Origin: Rhizobium herbae | GTDB taxonomy: Bacteria > Pseudomonadota > Alphaproteobacteria > Rhizobiales > Rhizobiaceae | DNA: 64,000 nt | Direction: 5' to 3' | NCBI RefSeq assembly: GCF_017873135.1 | Contig: NZ_JAGGJV010000001.1 | Location: 682,001-746,000, forward strand | In this document: positions 51,871 to 60,337 of the stretch, piece after piece | Position numbering within the stretch: the first letter of the stretch is position 1 | Layout of the letters: each line of letters begins with the position of its first letter | Notes under the pieces: generated by a model | What the model saw: the letters and a program-made list of their open reading frames with translations, nothing else | What the model was told of the DNA's origin: nothing | Databases searched by the model: none | Position numbers and translations under genes: made by a program

Positions 51871-52431
51871 TCAGTTCTGATTCTCTAGATGTATCGCCTG
51901 CATTGGCTGAATGATGCGCAAGTTACTCTCTCCTTGCTTGTCAAAACCGATAGTATATTGACCACAATCTTTCAGTTGAGCCACGCTGTCGATGACTGCC
52001 GCCATCTGCGTCGGGTCCATGGCCTGCGCAACTATCTCGTTGTCGCTGGTGGTAAAGAATGTGGTGCCGACCGGCTCGTTGCCTTTGATTGCCTGTGCGA
52101 CCTTCGTTTTGTCCCAACCATCCCACGCATTGCCACAGTTTGCCACCAAAGGGTTCTCGTCAGGAGATGGCGCATTTTTGCATTTGTTTTTTGTGGGAAG
52201 CAGTTTGTTGCGGTCGAGCGAAAACGATTCCCCGGAACAGGGCTTGAAGGTGACGAAATTTCCGGCGGTGGCTACAACAAAACCGATGACGCCTGACTCG
52301 TCCTTTATCTCATACGGTCCGTCGCCAACGACAATTTTTCTTCTCCCGGCGAGTTCAATATCGTCGCCAAATGACGGATGGGGCACCGCGAGAAGCACGA
52401 GCAGACTAAGGCTGACAAATCTTCCGAACAT
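51871..52431 (-). CDS. Secreted hypothetical protein
   Basis: About 186 residues: signal peptide MFGRFVSLSLLVLLAVPHPSFGDD, then a beta-rich region (KIVVGDGPYEIKDESGVIGFVV) with paired cysteines (PCSGES, NKCKNA, ANCGNAWDG, KDCGQYT). It is likely periplasmic with disulfides. No family recognised. Its start lies 26 bases inside the upstream membrane protein gene, so the two form a translationally linked pair. The open frame extends further upstream, but that part is shared with the other gene. Confidence 0.55.
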   Translation of the reverse strand: MFGRFVSLSLLVLLAVPHPSFGDDIELAGRRKIVVGDGPYEIKDESGVIGFVVATAGNFVTFKPCSGESFSLDRNKLLPTKNKCKNAPSPDENPLVANCGNAWDGWDKTKVAQAIKGNEPVGTTFFTTSDNEIVAQAMDPTQMAAVIDSVAQLKDCGQYTIGFDKQGESNLRIIQPMQAIHLENQN

Positions 52432-53071
52432 TGATTTCCTCCCTGACCTTGTCTGCCGAATAAAGAATCTTTCCCTCATGGCTGACAGCAAAAAGCGTTC
52501 CCCTGTTACATTCATCGACATCACTGCGACACATCAAAAATAGTTGGCTCGGCAAACCTATTATCTGGCGAAGACGTCGGCCGTCTCTGCAAGCGTTATA
52601 TAATTTTGCTGCCGGATCGTCCTTTCGCGCGTCGAGTAGAGGCACTACCGACTGGGATTTGTCACCTTTCCAGACATTGTCGCTCATATCACGAGCGGCT
52701 GTCGTTGCCGCTGCCTTTACAACGAAAAGAAGGACGACAACCAGAACCAGAGCGACAAGACCAAGTGACGCAGCCAGGCTGCGCAATATCTTCGCATCTT
52801 CCTTCACGTTGAATTCGAGCAAAAAACCCGTAAAGCCAAGGAGGACGATGGCGGCTATCGCGAAAATAACAGAACAAGACTGAAGTGGCACAAACGCATA
52901 GACGAGTACAGTTGTGAAGCTGACGTCGAACTGGGTCGCGTCAATCCCAAACTGGCCGAGATAAGATGTCAGATAGGCCCAACCACTGAAATAGATCAAG
53001 GCCACCGGCAGGGCGGCAATGAAGGCGTCCACCAACGCTGCTCTAACCGCCCCCACTTGTGGCCCCCACAC
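52406..53071 (-). CDS. Hypothetical multi-pass membrane protein
   Basis: A 221-residue protein with about four hydrophobic helices (residues 10-33, 48-66, 69-88 and 102-121) and a C-terminal soluble domain of about 95 residues containing VVPLLDARKDDPAAKLYNACRD and MCRSDVDECNRG. No known family. It overlaps the secreted gene by 26 bases, and both are probably envelope proteins. The ribosome site for its ATG at 53071 is not obvious. Confidence 0.55.
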   Translation of the reverse strand: MWGPQVGAVRAALVDAFIAALPVALIYFSGWAYLTSYLGQFGIDATQFDVSFTTVLVYAFVPLQSCSVIFAIAAIVLLGFTGFLLEFNVKEDAKILRSLAASLGLVALVLVVVLLFVVKAAATTAARDMSDNVWKGDKSQSVVPLLDARKDDPAAKLYNACRDGRRLRQIIGLPSQLFLMCRSDVDECNRGTLFAVSHEGKILYSADKVREEINVRKICQP

Positions 53072-53226
53072 CTGATAGTTCAGCCGAACCTTCTAGAAGC
53101 GTAGGTCGGCACGGTCCCTCGCCTACGTGTACTTCCCCCCGAAGTTCATGTCCAGATTGCTTCTGGCATGGCGCAGGCCCAGTTATCACGCCTGTGCGCG
53201 TTAAACCGATGCAGCGAGGAGTCCGG
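53072..53226. other. Short gap between membrane gene and GNAT gene
   Basis: 155 bases without a gene. No strong promoter or terminator is visible. Confidence 0.3.
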
Positions 53227-53691
53227 TCATTCGATAAACCGCATCATATAAACGGATGCCGTCATATTGCCCCACGGATCAACAAAATGACGAGGCACTG
53301 TCCCAACCTCTTGCCATCCAAGGCGTCGATAAAGGCGTTCCCCCGCCCCTCCCTGCGCCGTATCGAGCAAAAGAAGTGAACGCTTGTATTTGGTGGCCTG
53401 TCGTTCGACTTCGTGCATCAAAGCTTCGCCGATCCCTTGATTTCGGCGAGTGCTGTTGACGATGAGTTTATAGACTTCACCCCGATGCGGAGCGTTTGGC
53501 TCCGGCGACAAATATAGCTGGACCGTACCGACAAGTTTATTCTCGACCGACGCGCAGATCAATAAGCGTTCTCCAGCGACGACCGAGATTGCCACATCGT
53601 GCCAGTAGTGCTCGACCGCGTTCATGTCTAATGGCAGGATATGGCCGACCAACGCGCCCTGATTGACCGCGTCGACCAACAGGCCCGACAA
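53227..53691 (-). CDS. GNAT N-acetyltransferase with likely frameshift at the N-terminus
   Basis: A 154-residue GNAT protein from the TTG at 53691: LVGTVQLYLSPEPN (strand), LIVNSTRRNQGIGEALMHEVERQA (acetyl-CoA loop RRNQGIG) and LLLLDTAQGGAGERLYRRLGW. The family normally begins about 17 residues earlier. An upstream frame starts at ATG 53741 with MKIEVFDRADISLHLK and a good AGAGGGG site. It joins the body only if one base is added near 53693-53696, where the minus strand reads CTTAAGAATTG. Either a single-base deletion has damaged the start or it is a sequencing error. The substrate is unknown. Confidence 0.7.
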   Translation of the reverse strand: MSGLLVDAVNQGALVGHILPLDMNAVEHYWHDVAISVVAGERLLICASVENKLVGTVQLYLSPEPNAPHRGEVYKLIVNSTRRNQGIGEALMHEVERQATKYKRSLLLLDTAQGGAGERLYRRLGWQEVGTVPRHFVDPWGNMTASVYMMRFIE

Positions 53692-53814
53692 TTCTTAAGG
53701 TGCAGCGAGATGTCGGCCCGGTCAAAAACCTCGATTTTCATGCGCCCCTCTTTACTGGGAAAATACAACTAATAGTCAGCTTGGGGAACGTCGCGAGGTT
53801 TCGCCATTCGCAAA

Positions 53815-54318
53815 TCAAGCGAGTTCGCCCGCCCGGAGCGAAAGGCATCCGCTTCCCGCGAGTTCATCCGCGCGTTCGTTGCCTTCGATGCCGGAATGAC
53901 CTTTGCACCAGGCGATGGTCACCAACGGGTTGGGTGACAACTCAAAATCGATTGCCTTCCACAGTTCTGGACTGGCTATAGTTCGACTTCGAGCATTCGC
54001 ATTCGCGACGATTTTTTTCCAGCCGTTGGTCTTCCAGATGTGTCGCCAGCTATTGCAGCCTCTGACTGTGTACAGGGAGTCGGACCAAATAATCGCAGGT
54101 TCACCAAGAGCATTGGCATTGAGCCAGGTTGCTGCCTTGAGCAGGGCGACTAACTCCAGCGCGTTGTTCGCTGAATCCAGGACGCCACCGAAGTCGGCCG
54201 CGATTTCCACGGCATCGCGGTAGGCGACGAATGCCCATCCCCCCTGTCGGGAATTGGGTTCATAACACCCGTCCGCGAAGACGTGAAGGCCATTTGGGGT
54301 GTCCGGCAATAAGCGCAC
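53815..54318 (-). CDS. Ribonuclease HI
   Basis: This 167-residue enzyme cuts the RNA strand of RNA-DNA hybrids. The four acidic residues of RNase HI are visible: LHVFADGCYEP (Asp), NNALELVALL (Glu), IIWSDSLYTV (Asp) and GNERADELAG (Asp), with the basic GHSGIEGNERAD loop. The GTG at 54318 follows GGAGGTAGC, a strong ribosome site. The open frame extends another 110 codons upstream but there only mirrors the MFS gene. It is the last gene of the ars-type operon and is 23 bases after the MFS stop. It may be an accessory paralog of a core rnhA. Confidence 0.88.
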   Translation of the reverse strand: MRLLPDTPNGLHVFADGCYEPNSRQGGWAFVAYRDAVEIAADFGGVLDSANNALELVALLKAATWLNANALGEPAIIWSDSLYTVRGCNSWRHIWKTNGWKKIVANANARSRTIASPELWKAIDFELSPNPLVTIAWCKGHSGIEGNERADELAGSGCLSLRAGELA

Positions 54319-54341
54319 GCTACCTCCACGGGCGGAGAACT

Positions 54342-55562
54342 TCAGGCGCTCAGTGGTGATGTGACCATCCTCTGCCTCACGATTAATGGAATCGCCAGGA
54401 ACGCCAGTGCTCCAACCATACCGATTAAAGCGACGATCCACAAAGAGGGAACGACACCTATGGCGGACATCGATGCCGACATGGAAACCGGCGCAATGGC
54501 CGACGTGAATTGTTTCGCCGAGGTGCACCAGCCTAAACGCTTGCCGTAACCTTCGCGGCCGAACAGTTCCAAGGGCAGTGTACCGCCGACAATGCTCGTC
54601 AAACCTGAACCCAGGCCCATGCAGATCGCGAAGACGACCGCCCCCACAATCCAAGGCGATGTAGGGAGCAGGATCGCCAGGCCGAGCGGGAGAAAGAGCG
54701 TCGCGATTACCGCAAGCCAGGTCTGGGAAAGTCCGCCGCCGAACAGCAAATTGACGAAACGGCTCGCGACCTGTGACGGTCCAAAAAGAGAGGCAATGTA
54801 GATTCCGGATGCGCCAAGGCCCAGTGCCAGTGTCAATGGAACCATATGAACCAGGACTGCCGACAGGGCATAACCTTCAATTGCGAAGCCGATCAGCATC
54901 AGAACGAATATCAATTGCCCTTTTGGCAACGGCGTGGCCGACGACACAGCGGGTGCAGAGGATTGCGCGGGTTGTTCGCCTGCAACCTTCGACGACGTTA
55001 GTCTGGCAAGCCAAACGTGGATCGGGAAGCATATGCCAATATTGAGCAGCGCAAACAGGAGATAGACCTGCCGCCATGACATCCAGTCGTGAAGCCAGGA
55101 TGTCATCGGCCAGAACAGCGTTGAGGCAAAGCCAGCGATCAGGGTCAGATGAACAATCGATTTCTGTGCTTTTCGTCCGCCGATTTGAACGATGGCCACG
55201 AAGGCGGTGCTGTAAAGCACGGTTGCAGAGACGATCTGCGTCAGGGCGAGAGCCAGACAGAAGGTGATCGGTCCTGGTGCCACTGCCGTTAGAAGGAGCG
55301 AGATTGCGGCCCCGACCGACCCAACCGCCATCAACCGTCCAGCCCCGATGCGATCCGCCCAATGACCGGCAGTCGGCGCGATCAAACTTCCGGCCAGGAG
55401 CGAACCAGAGAACGCGCCGAAAACCCATTGTTCACTCCATCCAAGTTGCCGGGCAATGTCCGGCACGAGGATGCTGAAAGCATAGTAGAGGGTTCCGTAC
55501 CCGATGATCTGGGTAAGGCCGAGTCCCCATAGAGCTGAAACTGGCAGTTTTTGATCATCCAT
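54342..55562 (-). CDS. MFS transporter of an arsenic-type operon
   Basis: A 406-residue protein with twelve predicted helices. The MFS loop motif appears as HWADRIGAGRLMAVG near residue 70. It belongs to the group of MFS proteins that sit behind arsR and flavoprotein genes (ArsK-like or ArsJ-like); these export arsenite, methylarsenite or related metalloids in Agrobacterium-type bacteria. The exact substrate cannot be told from sequence. Its ATG lies three bases after the flavoprotein stop. It has no other striking feature. Confidence 0.8.
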   Translation of the reverse strand: MDDQKLPVSALWGLGLTQIIGYGTLYYAFSILVPDIARQLGWSEQWVFGAFSGSLLAGSLIAPTAGHWADRIGAGRLMAVGSVGAAISLLLTAVAPGPITFCLALALTQIVSATVLYSTAFVAIVQIGGRKAQKSIVHLTLIAGFASTLFWPMTSWLHDWMSWRQVYLLFALLNIGICFPIHVWLARLTSSKVAGEQPAQSSAPAVSSATPLPKGQLIFVLMLIGFAIEGYALSAVLVHMVPLTLALGLGASGIYIASLFGPSQVASRFVNLLFGGGLSQTWLAVIATLFLPLGLAILLPTSPWIVGAVVFAICMGLGSGLTSIVGGTLPLELFGREGYGKRLGWCTSAKQFTSAIAPVSMSASMSAIGVVPSLWIVALIGMVGALAFLAIPLIVRQRMVTSPLSA

Positions 55563-55565
55563 TGT

Positions 55566-56975
55566 TCAGGCGCTCTCAGTCAGACGTTCGGTCTCATTGG
55601 ACCGAGGTCCGCAGCCGCAGCCAGATTTTCCTTCTGATTTTGCCGTGGCATCGGCAACACAACAGGCATCGACTTCAACAGGGGCCGGTCCACCGCAGCA
55701 CGAAACCGCCGTTTTGCTACCGAGGTCGACGCTGCAGACGCCGGTTTCGGGGAGAACCAATTGGACAATACGGGCGGCGACATGATCACCTGCGATTTCG
55801 GCGACGACCGACCGCACCTGTTCGTAACCCGTCTTCATCAGAAATGTCGGCGCACGACCGTAGGACTTCGAACCGACGATGTAGAAATCCTTCTCCGGAT
55901 GCTTCAGTTCCTCGATGCCGTGAGGCGGCACGGTTCCGCAGGAATGGAAATTGGGGTCAATGAGTGGAGCCAGCGCTGGCGGTGCTTCGACGGCTGGGTC
56001 CACCTCGACCCTGAGTTCGCGCAGGAAGGAGAAATCTGGACGAAACCCGGTGGTGACAACGATCTGGTCGATATCCAATTCTGTCTGCTGTGTCCCAACC
56101 GTCGCCGTCAGATGAACCCTCTCCTCGTGCACGAGGACCTTTTGGGCGGAGAACGAAGTCAGCATCTGCAGCCGCCCCTCATCCATGGCGTTCTTCGCGG
56201 CCAGCCCCAGCGCTCCGCGTTCCGGCAACTGATCGTTCAGGCCGCCGCCGAGCAGGCGCTCGACGCCGTGGTGCCGCAGCGCCCAGAAGATTTGCGTCCT
56301 GGGGTCAATATCCTGCAGGTCCATGAGAGCGATGGCGACATTGATGGCCGAATGGCCGCTGCCGACCACCAGCGTGCGTTTGCCAAGGAATTCGTTGCGG
56401 CGAGTGCCGAGAACATCAGGAATGCCGTAAGAAATCCGGTTGGACGATGCCTTTTCCCCCGGAACGCTGAGGCCGTTAATTCCCATTGGATTGGGTTGGG
56501 TCCACGTTCCCGAGGCGTCGATCACGGCCCTGACGAGCACGTCATGCTCTCCAGCCTGATCGGTATATCGGACAATAAACGGAGCATTGTCACGATTGCC
56601 AGACGAAACCTTGTCGAGGCCGTGACGGGTGATCGCGGTCACTGTTGCACCCAATTTCAGGCCAGACGCAATCTCCGGCACGGATGCCAGTGGGACGAGA
56701 TATTCTTCGACGATCTCCTGGCCGTTCGGCAGATTATCCGGTTGAGGTGCGTCCCATCCGTGACGGTCCAGAAGGGTGCGTGCCGCATCATCGATATTGT
56801 ATTTCCATGGCGAGAAAACCCTGACATGTCCCCAACCGAGCAGCGCCGCGCCTACCGTTTCGCCACGTTCGAAAACGAGTGGATGAATGTTACGGGAGAC
56901 AAGGTGAGCGGCGGCGGCAAGTCCGACAGGTCCCGCGCCTATTACGGCAACTGGGAGTTCATTCATGGCAGTCAT
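55566..56975 (-). CDS. Flavin-dependent monooxygenase-like protein with Cys-rich tail (ArsO-like)
   Basis: A 469-residue FAD/NAD(P) protein: the FAD motif AVIGAGPVGLAAAAHLV (about residue 10), the NADPH motif RTLVVGSGHSAINVAIAL (about 198) and the ATG-like VVTTGFRPDFSF. The last 60 residues contain SCCGGPAPVEVDACCVAD and SGCGCGP, a metal-binding type of tail. It is ArsO-like by context; reactions of this group are not settled. AAGGAGAT lies four bases before the ATG. It lies between arsR and the MFS gene in one operon. Confidence 0.85.
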   Translation of the reverse strand: MTAMNELPVAVIGAGPVGLAAAAHLVSRNIHPLVFERGETVGAALLGWGHVRVFSPWKYNIDDAARTLLDRHGWDAPQPDNLPNGQEIVEEYLVPLASVPEIASGLKLGATVTAITRHGLDKVSSGNRDNAPFIVRYTDQAGEHDVLVRAVIDASGTWTQPNPMGINGLSVPGEKASSNRISYGIPDVLGTRRNEFLGKRTLVVGSGHSAINVAIALMDLQDIDPRTQIFWALRHHGVERLLGGGLNDQLPERGALGLAAKNAMDEGRLQMLTSFSAQKVLVHEERVHLTATVGTQQTELDIDQIVVTTGFRPDFSFLRELRVEVDPAVEAPPALAPLIDPNFHSCGTVPPHGIEELKHPEKDFYIVGSKSYGRAPTFLMKTGYEQVRSVVAEIAGDHVAARIVQLVLPETGVCSVDLGSKTAVSCCGGPAPVEVDACCVADATAKSEGKSGCGCGPRSNETERLTESA

Positions 56976-56991
56976 GCTTATCTCCTTCGGT

Positions 56992-57011
56992 ATTTCCAGA
57001 ATATTCGAAAT
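56992..57011 (-). promoter_or_regulatory. Second ATTTC-N10-GAAAT site, ahead of the flavoprotein gene
   Basis: ATTTC at 56992-56996 and GAAAT at 57007-57011 with 10 bases between, 17 bases upstream of the flavoprotein ATG. It matches the spacing of the site in front of arsR (57391-57410) and lies at the arsR end of the operon. Confidence 0.55.
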
Positions 57012-57029
57012 TTGGAGTCAAAAAAGGGA

Positions 57030-57350
57030 TCAGGCGGCGGCCTCTTTCGACTTTGTCCCGCACTTTGCATCCGCGCAGCATTCATTCGCGAGGTAACCGA
57101 CCAAAGCATCCATATCGCGGTAGTTCGTGGTGCACATAAGTGTCGTCGCCTGCCGCTCCTGGATAACCAGGCCGGTATCCACGAGCTTCTTGAGGTGGTG
57201 CGACAGTGTTGAACCCGGGATGTCCAGCTTTTCCTGCAACTGGCCAACCGGCAAGCCTTCGTCACCAGCACGGACCAGCATTCGGAAAATCCGAAGACGG
57301 GTGACATTGCCGAGAGCTTCAAGCTGGGATGCTGCTTTTTCGATAATCAT
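57030..57350 (-). CDS. arsR: ArsR-family metalloregulator
   Basis: A 106-residue regulator with a winged HTH (VGQLQEKLDIPGSTLSHHLKKLVDTGLV) and a C-terminal Cys cluster ECCADAKC. The ArsR box region lacks the classic ELCVCDL near the HTH; the metal site is probably formed by the C-terminal cysteines, as in some ArsR2/ArsR3-type proteins. It should release its operator when As(III) or a similar soft metal binds. It heads the operon with the flavoprotein and MFS genes and is flanked by two matching palindromes. Confidence 0.88.
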   Translation of the reverse strand: MIIEKAASQLEALGNVTRLRIFRMLVRAGDEGLPVGQLQEKLDIPGSTLSHHLKKLVDTGLVIQERQATTLMCTTNYRDMDALVGYLANECCADAKCGTKSKEAAA

Positions 57351-57389
57351 GGAAATAAGCTACTGTCGGTGAAGAAAGCAGTCAAGAGC

Positions 57390-57411
57390 TATTTCGACAT
57401 CTCTCGAAATA
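57390..57411 (-). promoter_or_regulatory. ArsR-type operator upstream of arsR
   Basis: An inverted repeat TATTTCGA (57390-57397) / TCGAAATA (57404-57411) with a six-base spacer, 40 bases before the arsR ATG. The inner ATTTC-N10-GAAAT pattern is shared with the site at 56992-57011. This is strong evidence of autoregulation. Confidence 0.65.
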
Positions 57412-57581
57412 ATGCCTAGACGGCCGACCTAATCTTCTCGCAAGCTGCTAACCGAGATGGGGTGGTCACGGCTCACAGCCGCGAAGAGGTATTGGGTCGG
57501 AGCTTCGAGTTCACGCTCCTCCCGGACTTTCGATTGCACTTTATCCGAGGTAAACTCCAGAACTGCCACAGAGGATCGATT

Positions 57582-59315
57582 ATGATGGAGCGTGCCGAAC
57601 ACCGTCTCGCTGCCATAATGGTCACGGATGTCGTCGGCTATTCACGGCTTATGGAAGACGATGAAGCCCGAACGCTCACCGCATTGAAGCAAGTTCAAAC
57701 GAGAATTTTCGAGCCTGCCATCTGCGAATTTAGCGGGCGCATAGTCAAGACGATGGGCGATGGCTGGCTCGTTGTCTTCAATTCCGCCGTCGATGCGGTG
57801 GAATGCGCACTGTCCATGCAGAAGCGACTGGAGGCGGATCAAAGCGACGTTTCCGCATCGGAACGCATTACCGTCCGTATTGGCATCAATCTCGCCGACG
57901 TCGTTGTCGACGGTGATGAGTTTTACGGAGACGGCGTGAACGTCGCCGCGCGGCTGGAGGCGTCGGCGCTACCGGGCGGAATTTGCATAGCCGACGCCGT
58001 GCACCGCGAGGTCGCAGCCAAGGCGGTAGCGGAGTTCGAGGACGCAGGTGAAGTCTCCTTAAAAAACATCTCGCGACCCATCCATGTGTGGCACTGGCCC
58101 CGGGCACCCGTGCAGGCTGCTCCGGTCAGCGGTAAGGGTCATGCCAGAACCACGGTCGCGGTCCTCCCCTTCGAAGATTTGAGCCAGGCGCGCGACCAGA
58201 CCTACTTCAGCGACGGCGTGACAGAGGACATCATCGCTGGCCTCTCGCGGTTCAGATCGCTATCCGTCATCGCCGCCAACTCGTCGTTTCATTTCCGTGC
58301 CAGGTCGATGCCGTTGGACGAGATAGCCAGGAAGCTGTCTGTCCGATACGTCGTGGTGGGAAGCGTTCGGCGCTCTGGCAACATGATAAGGATCGCCTCG
58401 CAACTCATAGAAGCTGCCACCGGGACGCAGCTTTGGGCGGACCGCTTCGACCGCGAACTGGTCGAAATCTTCACTGTCCAGGACGAAGTTACCAGGATGA
58501 TCGTATCCAACCTGGTCGGCCAGATCGAAAGCCAGGATTTCCAGCACGCGATGCGCAAGCCGACGACCAGCCTTGCCGCGTATGATCTATATCTCCGGGG
58601 TTTGGTTCATCTGCGGGGGTACCAGGACACTGACAATTCCGACGCAGTGAAGATGTTCGAAGCCGCTCTCGAACTCGATCCGATGTTCGCGCTAACCCGG
58701 GCGTACCTTGCACTCTCCAGGGTGGCTGTCGGCGGGTACGCGTCAGCTCCACCCGCCCTGCTTGACGAGGCCCTGGCGGCGTCTCAGATGGCGGCTGCGC
58801 TGGATCAGGGGAACAGTGTCTGTCAGCGCATTATCGCGCTTGTTCTCACGTTCCGTCGCGAATTCGATGCCGCCGAACGTCACTATCGGCAAGCCTATCA
58901 ACTCAACCCGAACGACGCCAATGGCCTTGTAGGAATGGGAGGTCTAATCGCACGTCGCGGAAGAGTTGCCGAAGCAACGCAGTGGATTGAGGAAGGATGC
59001 AGGTTGAATCCGTTTCCGCCTCCTTGGTATCACGCCGTTCTGGGAAATCTGCTCTACATCTCGGGCAAATATGACGAGGCGGCGACCACTCTGCGGGAAT
59101 TGCCGAATCCTGGGGCGTACACACATGCGAGATTGGCCGCGTGTTATGCGCAGGCAGGAAGGATGACGGAGGCGAGCGCTGAGGTCGCCTTTGTACTTCA
59201 ACTCAACAAAGCGTTTTCGACGGACGGGTTTCTGAAAAACGTGCTGCTGATCGAGCAGTTGGAACATCGTGCACTCTATCGTGAGGGCCTCTTGAAGGCG
59301 GGCCTGCCAGAATGA
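57582..59315 (+). CDS. Class III adenylate cyclase with TolB-like and TPR domains
   Basis: A 577-residue protein with a cyclase homology domain at about 5-165 (IMVTDVVGYSRLMEDDE, KTMGDGWLVVFNSA and FYGDGVNVAARLEA, giving both metal Asp and the Asn-Arg pair). A TolB-like N-terminal-type segment follows (TVAVLPFEDLSQARDQTYFSDGVTEDIIAGLS), then TPR-like helices (about 360-570). ATG 57582 has AGAGGA seven bases upstream. Such proteins are common in rhizobia and likely signal through cAMP to unknown partners. It is divergent from arsR and starts 230 bases away. Confidence 0.9.
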   Translation: MMERAEHRLAAIMVTDVVGYSRLMEDDEARTLTALKQVQTRIFEPAICEFSGRIVKTMGDGWLVVFNSAVDAVECALSMQKRLEADQSDVSASERITVRIGINLADVVVDGDEFYGDGVNVAARLEASALPGGICIADAVHREVAAKAVAEFEDAGEVSLKNISRPIHVWHWPRAPVQAAPVSGKGHARTTVAVLPFEDLSQARDQTYFSDGVTEDIIAGLSRFRSLSVIAANSSFHFRARSMPLDEIARKLSVRYVVVGSVRRSGNMIRIASQLIEAATGTQLWADRFDRELVEIFTVQDEVTRMIVSNLVGQIESQDFQHAMRKPTTSLAAYDLYLRGLVHLRGYQDTDNSDAVKMFEAALELDPMFALTRAYLALSRVAVGGYASAPPALLDEALAASQMAAALDQGNSVCQRIIALVLTFRREFDAAERHYRQAYQLNPNDANGLVGMGGLIARRGRVAEATQWIEEGCRLNPFPPPWYHAVLGNLLYISGKYDEAATTLRELPNPGAYTHARLAACYAQAGRMTEASAEVAFVLQLNKAFSTDGFLKNVLLIEQLEHRALYREGLLKAGLPE

Positions 59316-59580
59316 AGTGACGATCAACACGATGGCAACGAACCCGTCGACCTAGTGCACTGCTGAATCACCTCGTACGTTCTGGTTCACTGAGCGTGGC
59401 GGGTGGGAAATTGCCCCTCGACTAACGCCGCGACTACGCACCGGCACATCGGCCCCAGGGAGTTTTGGTTGTATCCGATATTGGCAATGTCTCGCGGTCC
59501 GGCGAGACATTGCAGCCGAGCGCCAGGTATATCGGACCCGGGGCTGGCTCTTTGCATATCGCCGGGAGACCTACCGACTA
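59316..59580. repeat. Intergenic region with a large nested hairpin
   Basis: 265 bases with no gene. A 12-base perfect stem GCAATGTCTCGC (59484-59495) / GCGAGACATTGC (59502-59513) sits inside an outer pair TCCGATAT (59474-59481) / ATATCGGA (59529-59536). It lies between two convergent genes; it may end both transcripts or be a repeat-family element. It lacks a T-run. Confidence 0.5.
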
Positions 59581-60036
59581 TCAGGTTTTCGGCCTAACCG
59601 CCTGATAAAGTATGCTCGACCCGTCTTTGTTCACCGCATAGACGTCGTAAGATGCTTTCGGGTCGTCGCCCATTCCCAGTGATCCCTCTGGCATTCCGGC
59701 AACGGCAAGCCCAGCAATCTGCGGGCGTTCTGCCATCAACCTTTTCGCTGCGTCCACGGGAACGTGACCTTCCAAGTAATACCCGGCGACAATGGCTGTG
59801 TGGCAACCTTGCATTTCAGCAGGAACAGCGAACCGCTCCTTGATGATGTTGAGATCGCCCACGTTTTCAGCCCGCACGGAAAAACCAGCGTTTTTCATCG
59901 CCTCGGCCCAGGCGTGACAACAGCCACAGTTCGGGTCCTTGTAGACGGTCATACTTTCACCGGCCGCCCGCGCCACTCCGAGCAAGGAAATCGATCCTGC
60001 CGCGACGATGGAGCAAAGGAATTGTCTTCGTTTCAT
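59581..60036 (-). CDS. DUF411 family metal-binding protein
   Basis: A 151-residue exported protein: signal peptide (RRQFLCSIVAAGSISLLGVARA), then the DUF411 motif KDPNCGCCHAWAEAMKNAG (CxCC) and GCHTAIVAGYYLEGHVP. DUF411 proteins are found with copper and silver resistance genes and probably bind metal. The gene is on the same strand as CusA and the small membrane protein, 169 bases away, so the cus cluster probably extends through it. Size and motifs are complete. Confidence 0.88.
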   Translation of the reverse strand: MKRRQFLCSIVAAGSISLLGVARAAGESMTVYKDPNCGCCHAWAEAMKNAGFSVRAENVGDLNIIKERFAVPAEMQGCHTAIVAGYYLEGHVPVDAAKRLMAERPQIAGLAVAGMPEGSLGMGDDPKASYDVYAVNKDGSSILYQAVRPKT

Positions 60037-60205
60037 TTTGATAGTCCTTTCCCAAAACGTGGGCAGTGGGGAACCGAGCTAATCGCCCCCCAAACTGCCG
60101 AGCTTTCGAGTGCCTAACGGCATTGTCGGAGTTGCGCCGGACCGCAGTCAAATCACACTCACTCACGTTTCGGCGCTGGCTGCTTCCCGCCTAGAAACAT
60201 CCTCG

Positions 60206-60325
60206 TCAGCGGAAGAACAGATATTTGACGAGCGCCGCGATTACGAGAACAACGACGGCGAGCCCGATAAGGCCTGCAAGCCCCATCCCCCACATCATGC
60301 CGGTGCCCATCATATCGTTCATCAT
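60206..60325 (-). CDS. Small Met-rich membrane protein of the copper cluster
   Basis: A 39-residue protein: MMNDMMGTGMMWGMGLAGL, then one membrane helix (LIGLAVVVLVIAALVKYLFF). Seven methionines crowd the N-terminal part, which would be a Cu(I)-type ligand patch. GGGAGG lies five bases before the ATG, and the gene begins 12 bases after the cusA stop, so it is in the same operon. I know similar peptides behind copper transporters but no function is established. Confidence 0.7.
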   Translation of the reverse strand: MMNDMMGTGMMWGMGLAGLIGLAVVVLVIAALVKYLFFR

Positions 60326-60337
60326 GGCGTCCTCCCT

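Noticed and set aside
54319..54654. N-terminal extension of the RNase HI frame
   Set aside because: This part lies opposite or in another frame of the MFS gene and has no RNase-like sequence; the GTG at 54318 has a strong ribosome site.
59403..59597. Open frame across the nested hairpin at 59.4 kb
   Set aside because: It runs through the inverted repeat, lacks a ribosome site and has no protein-like composition.
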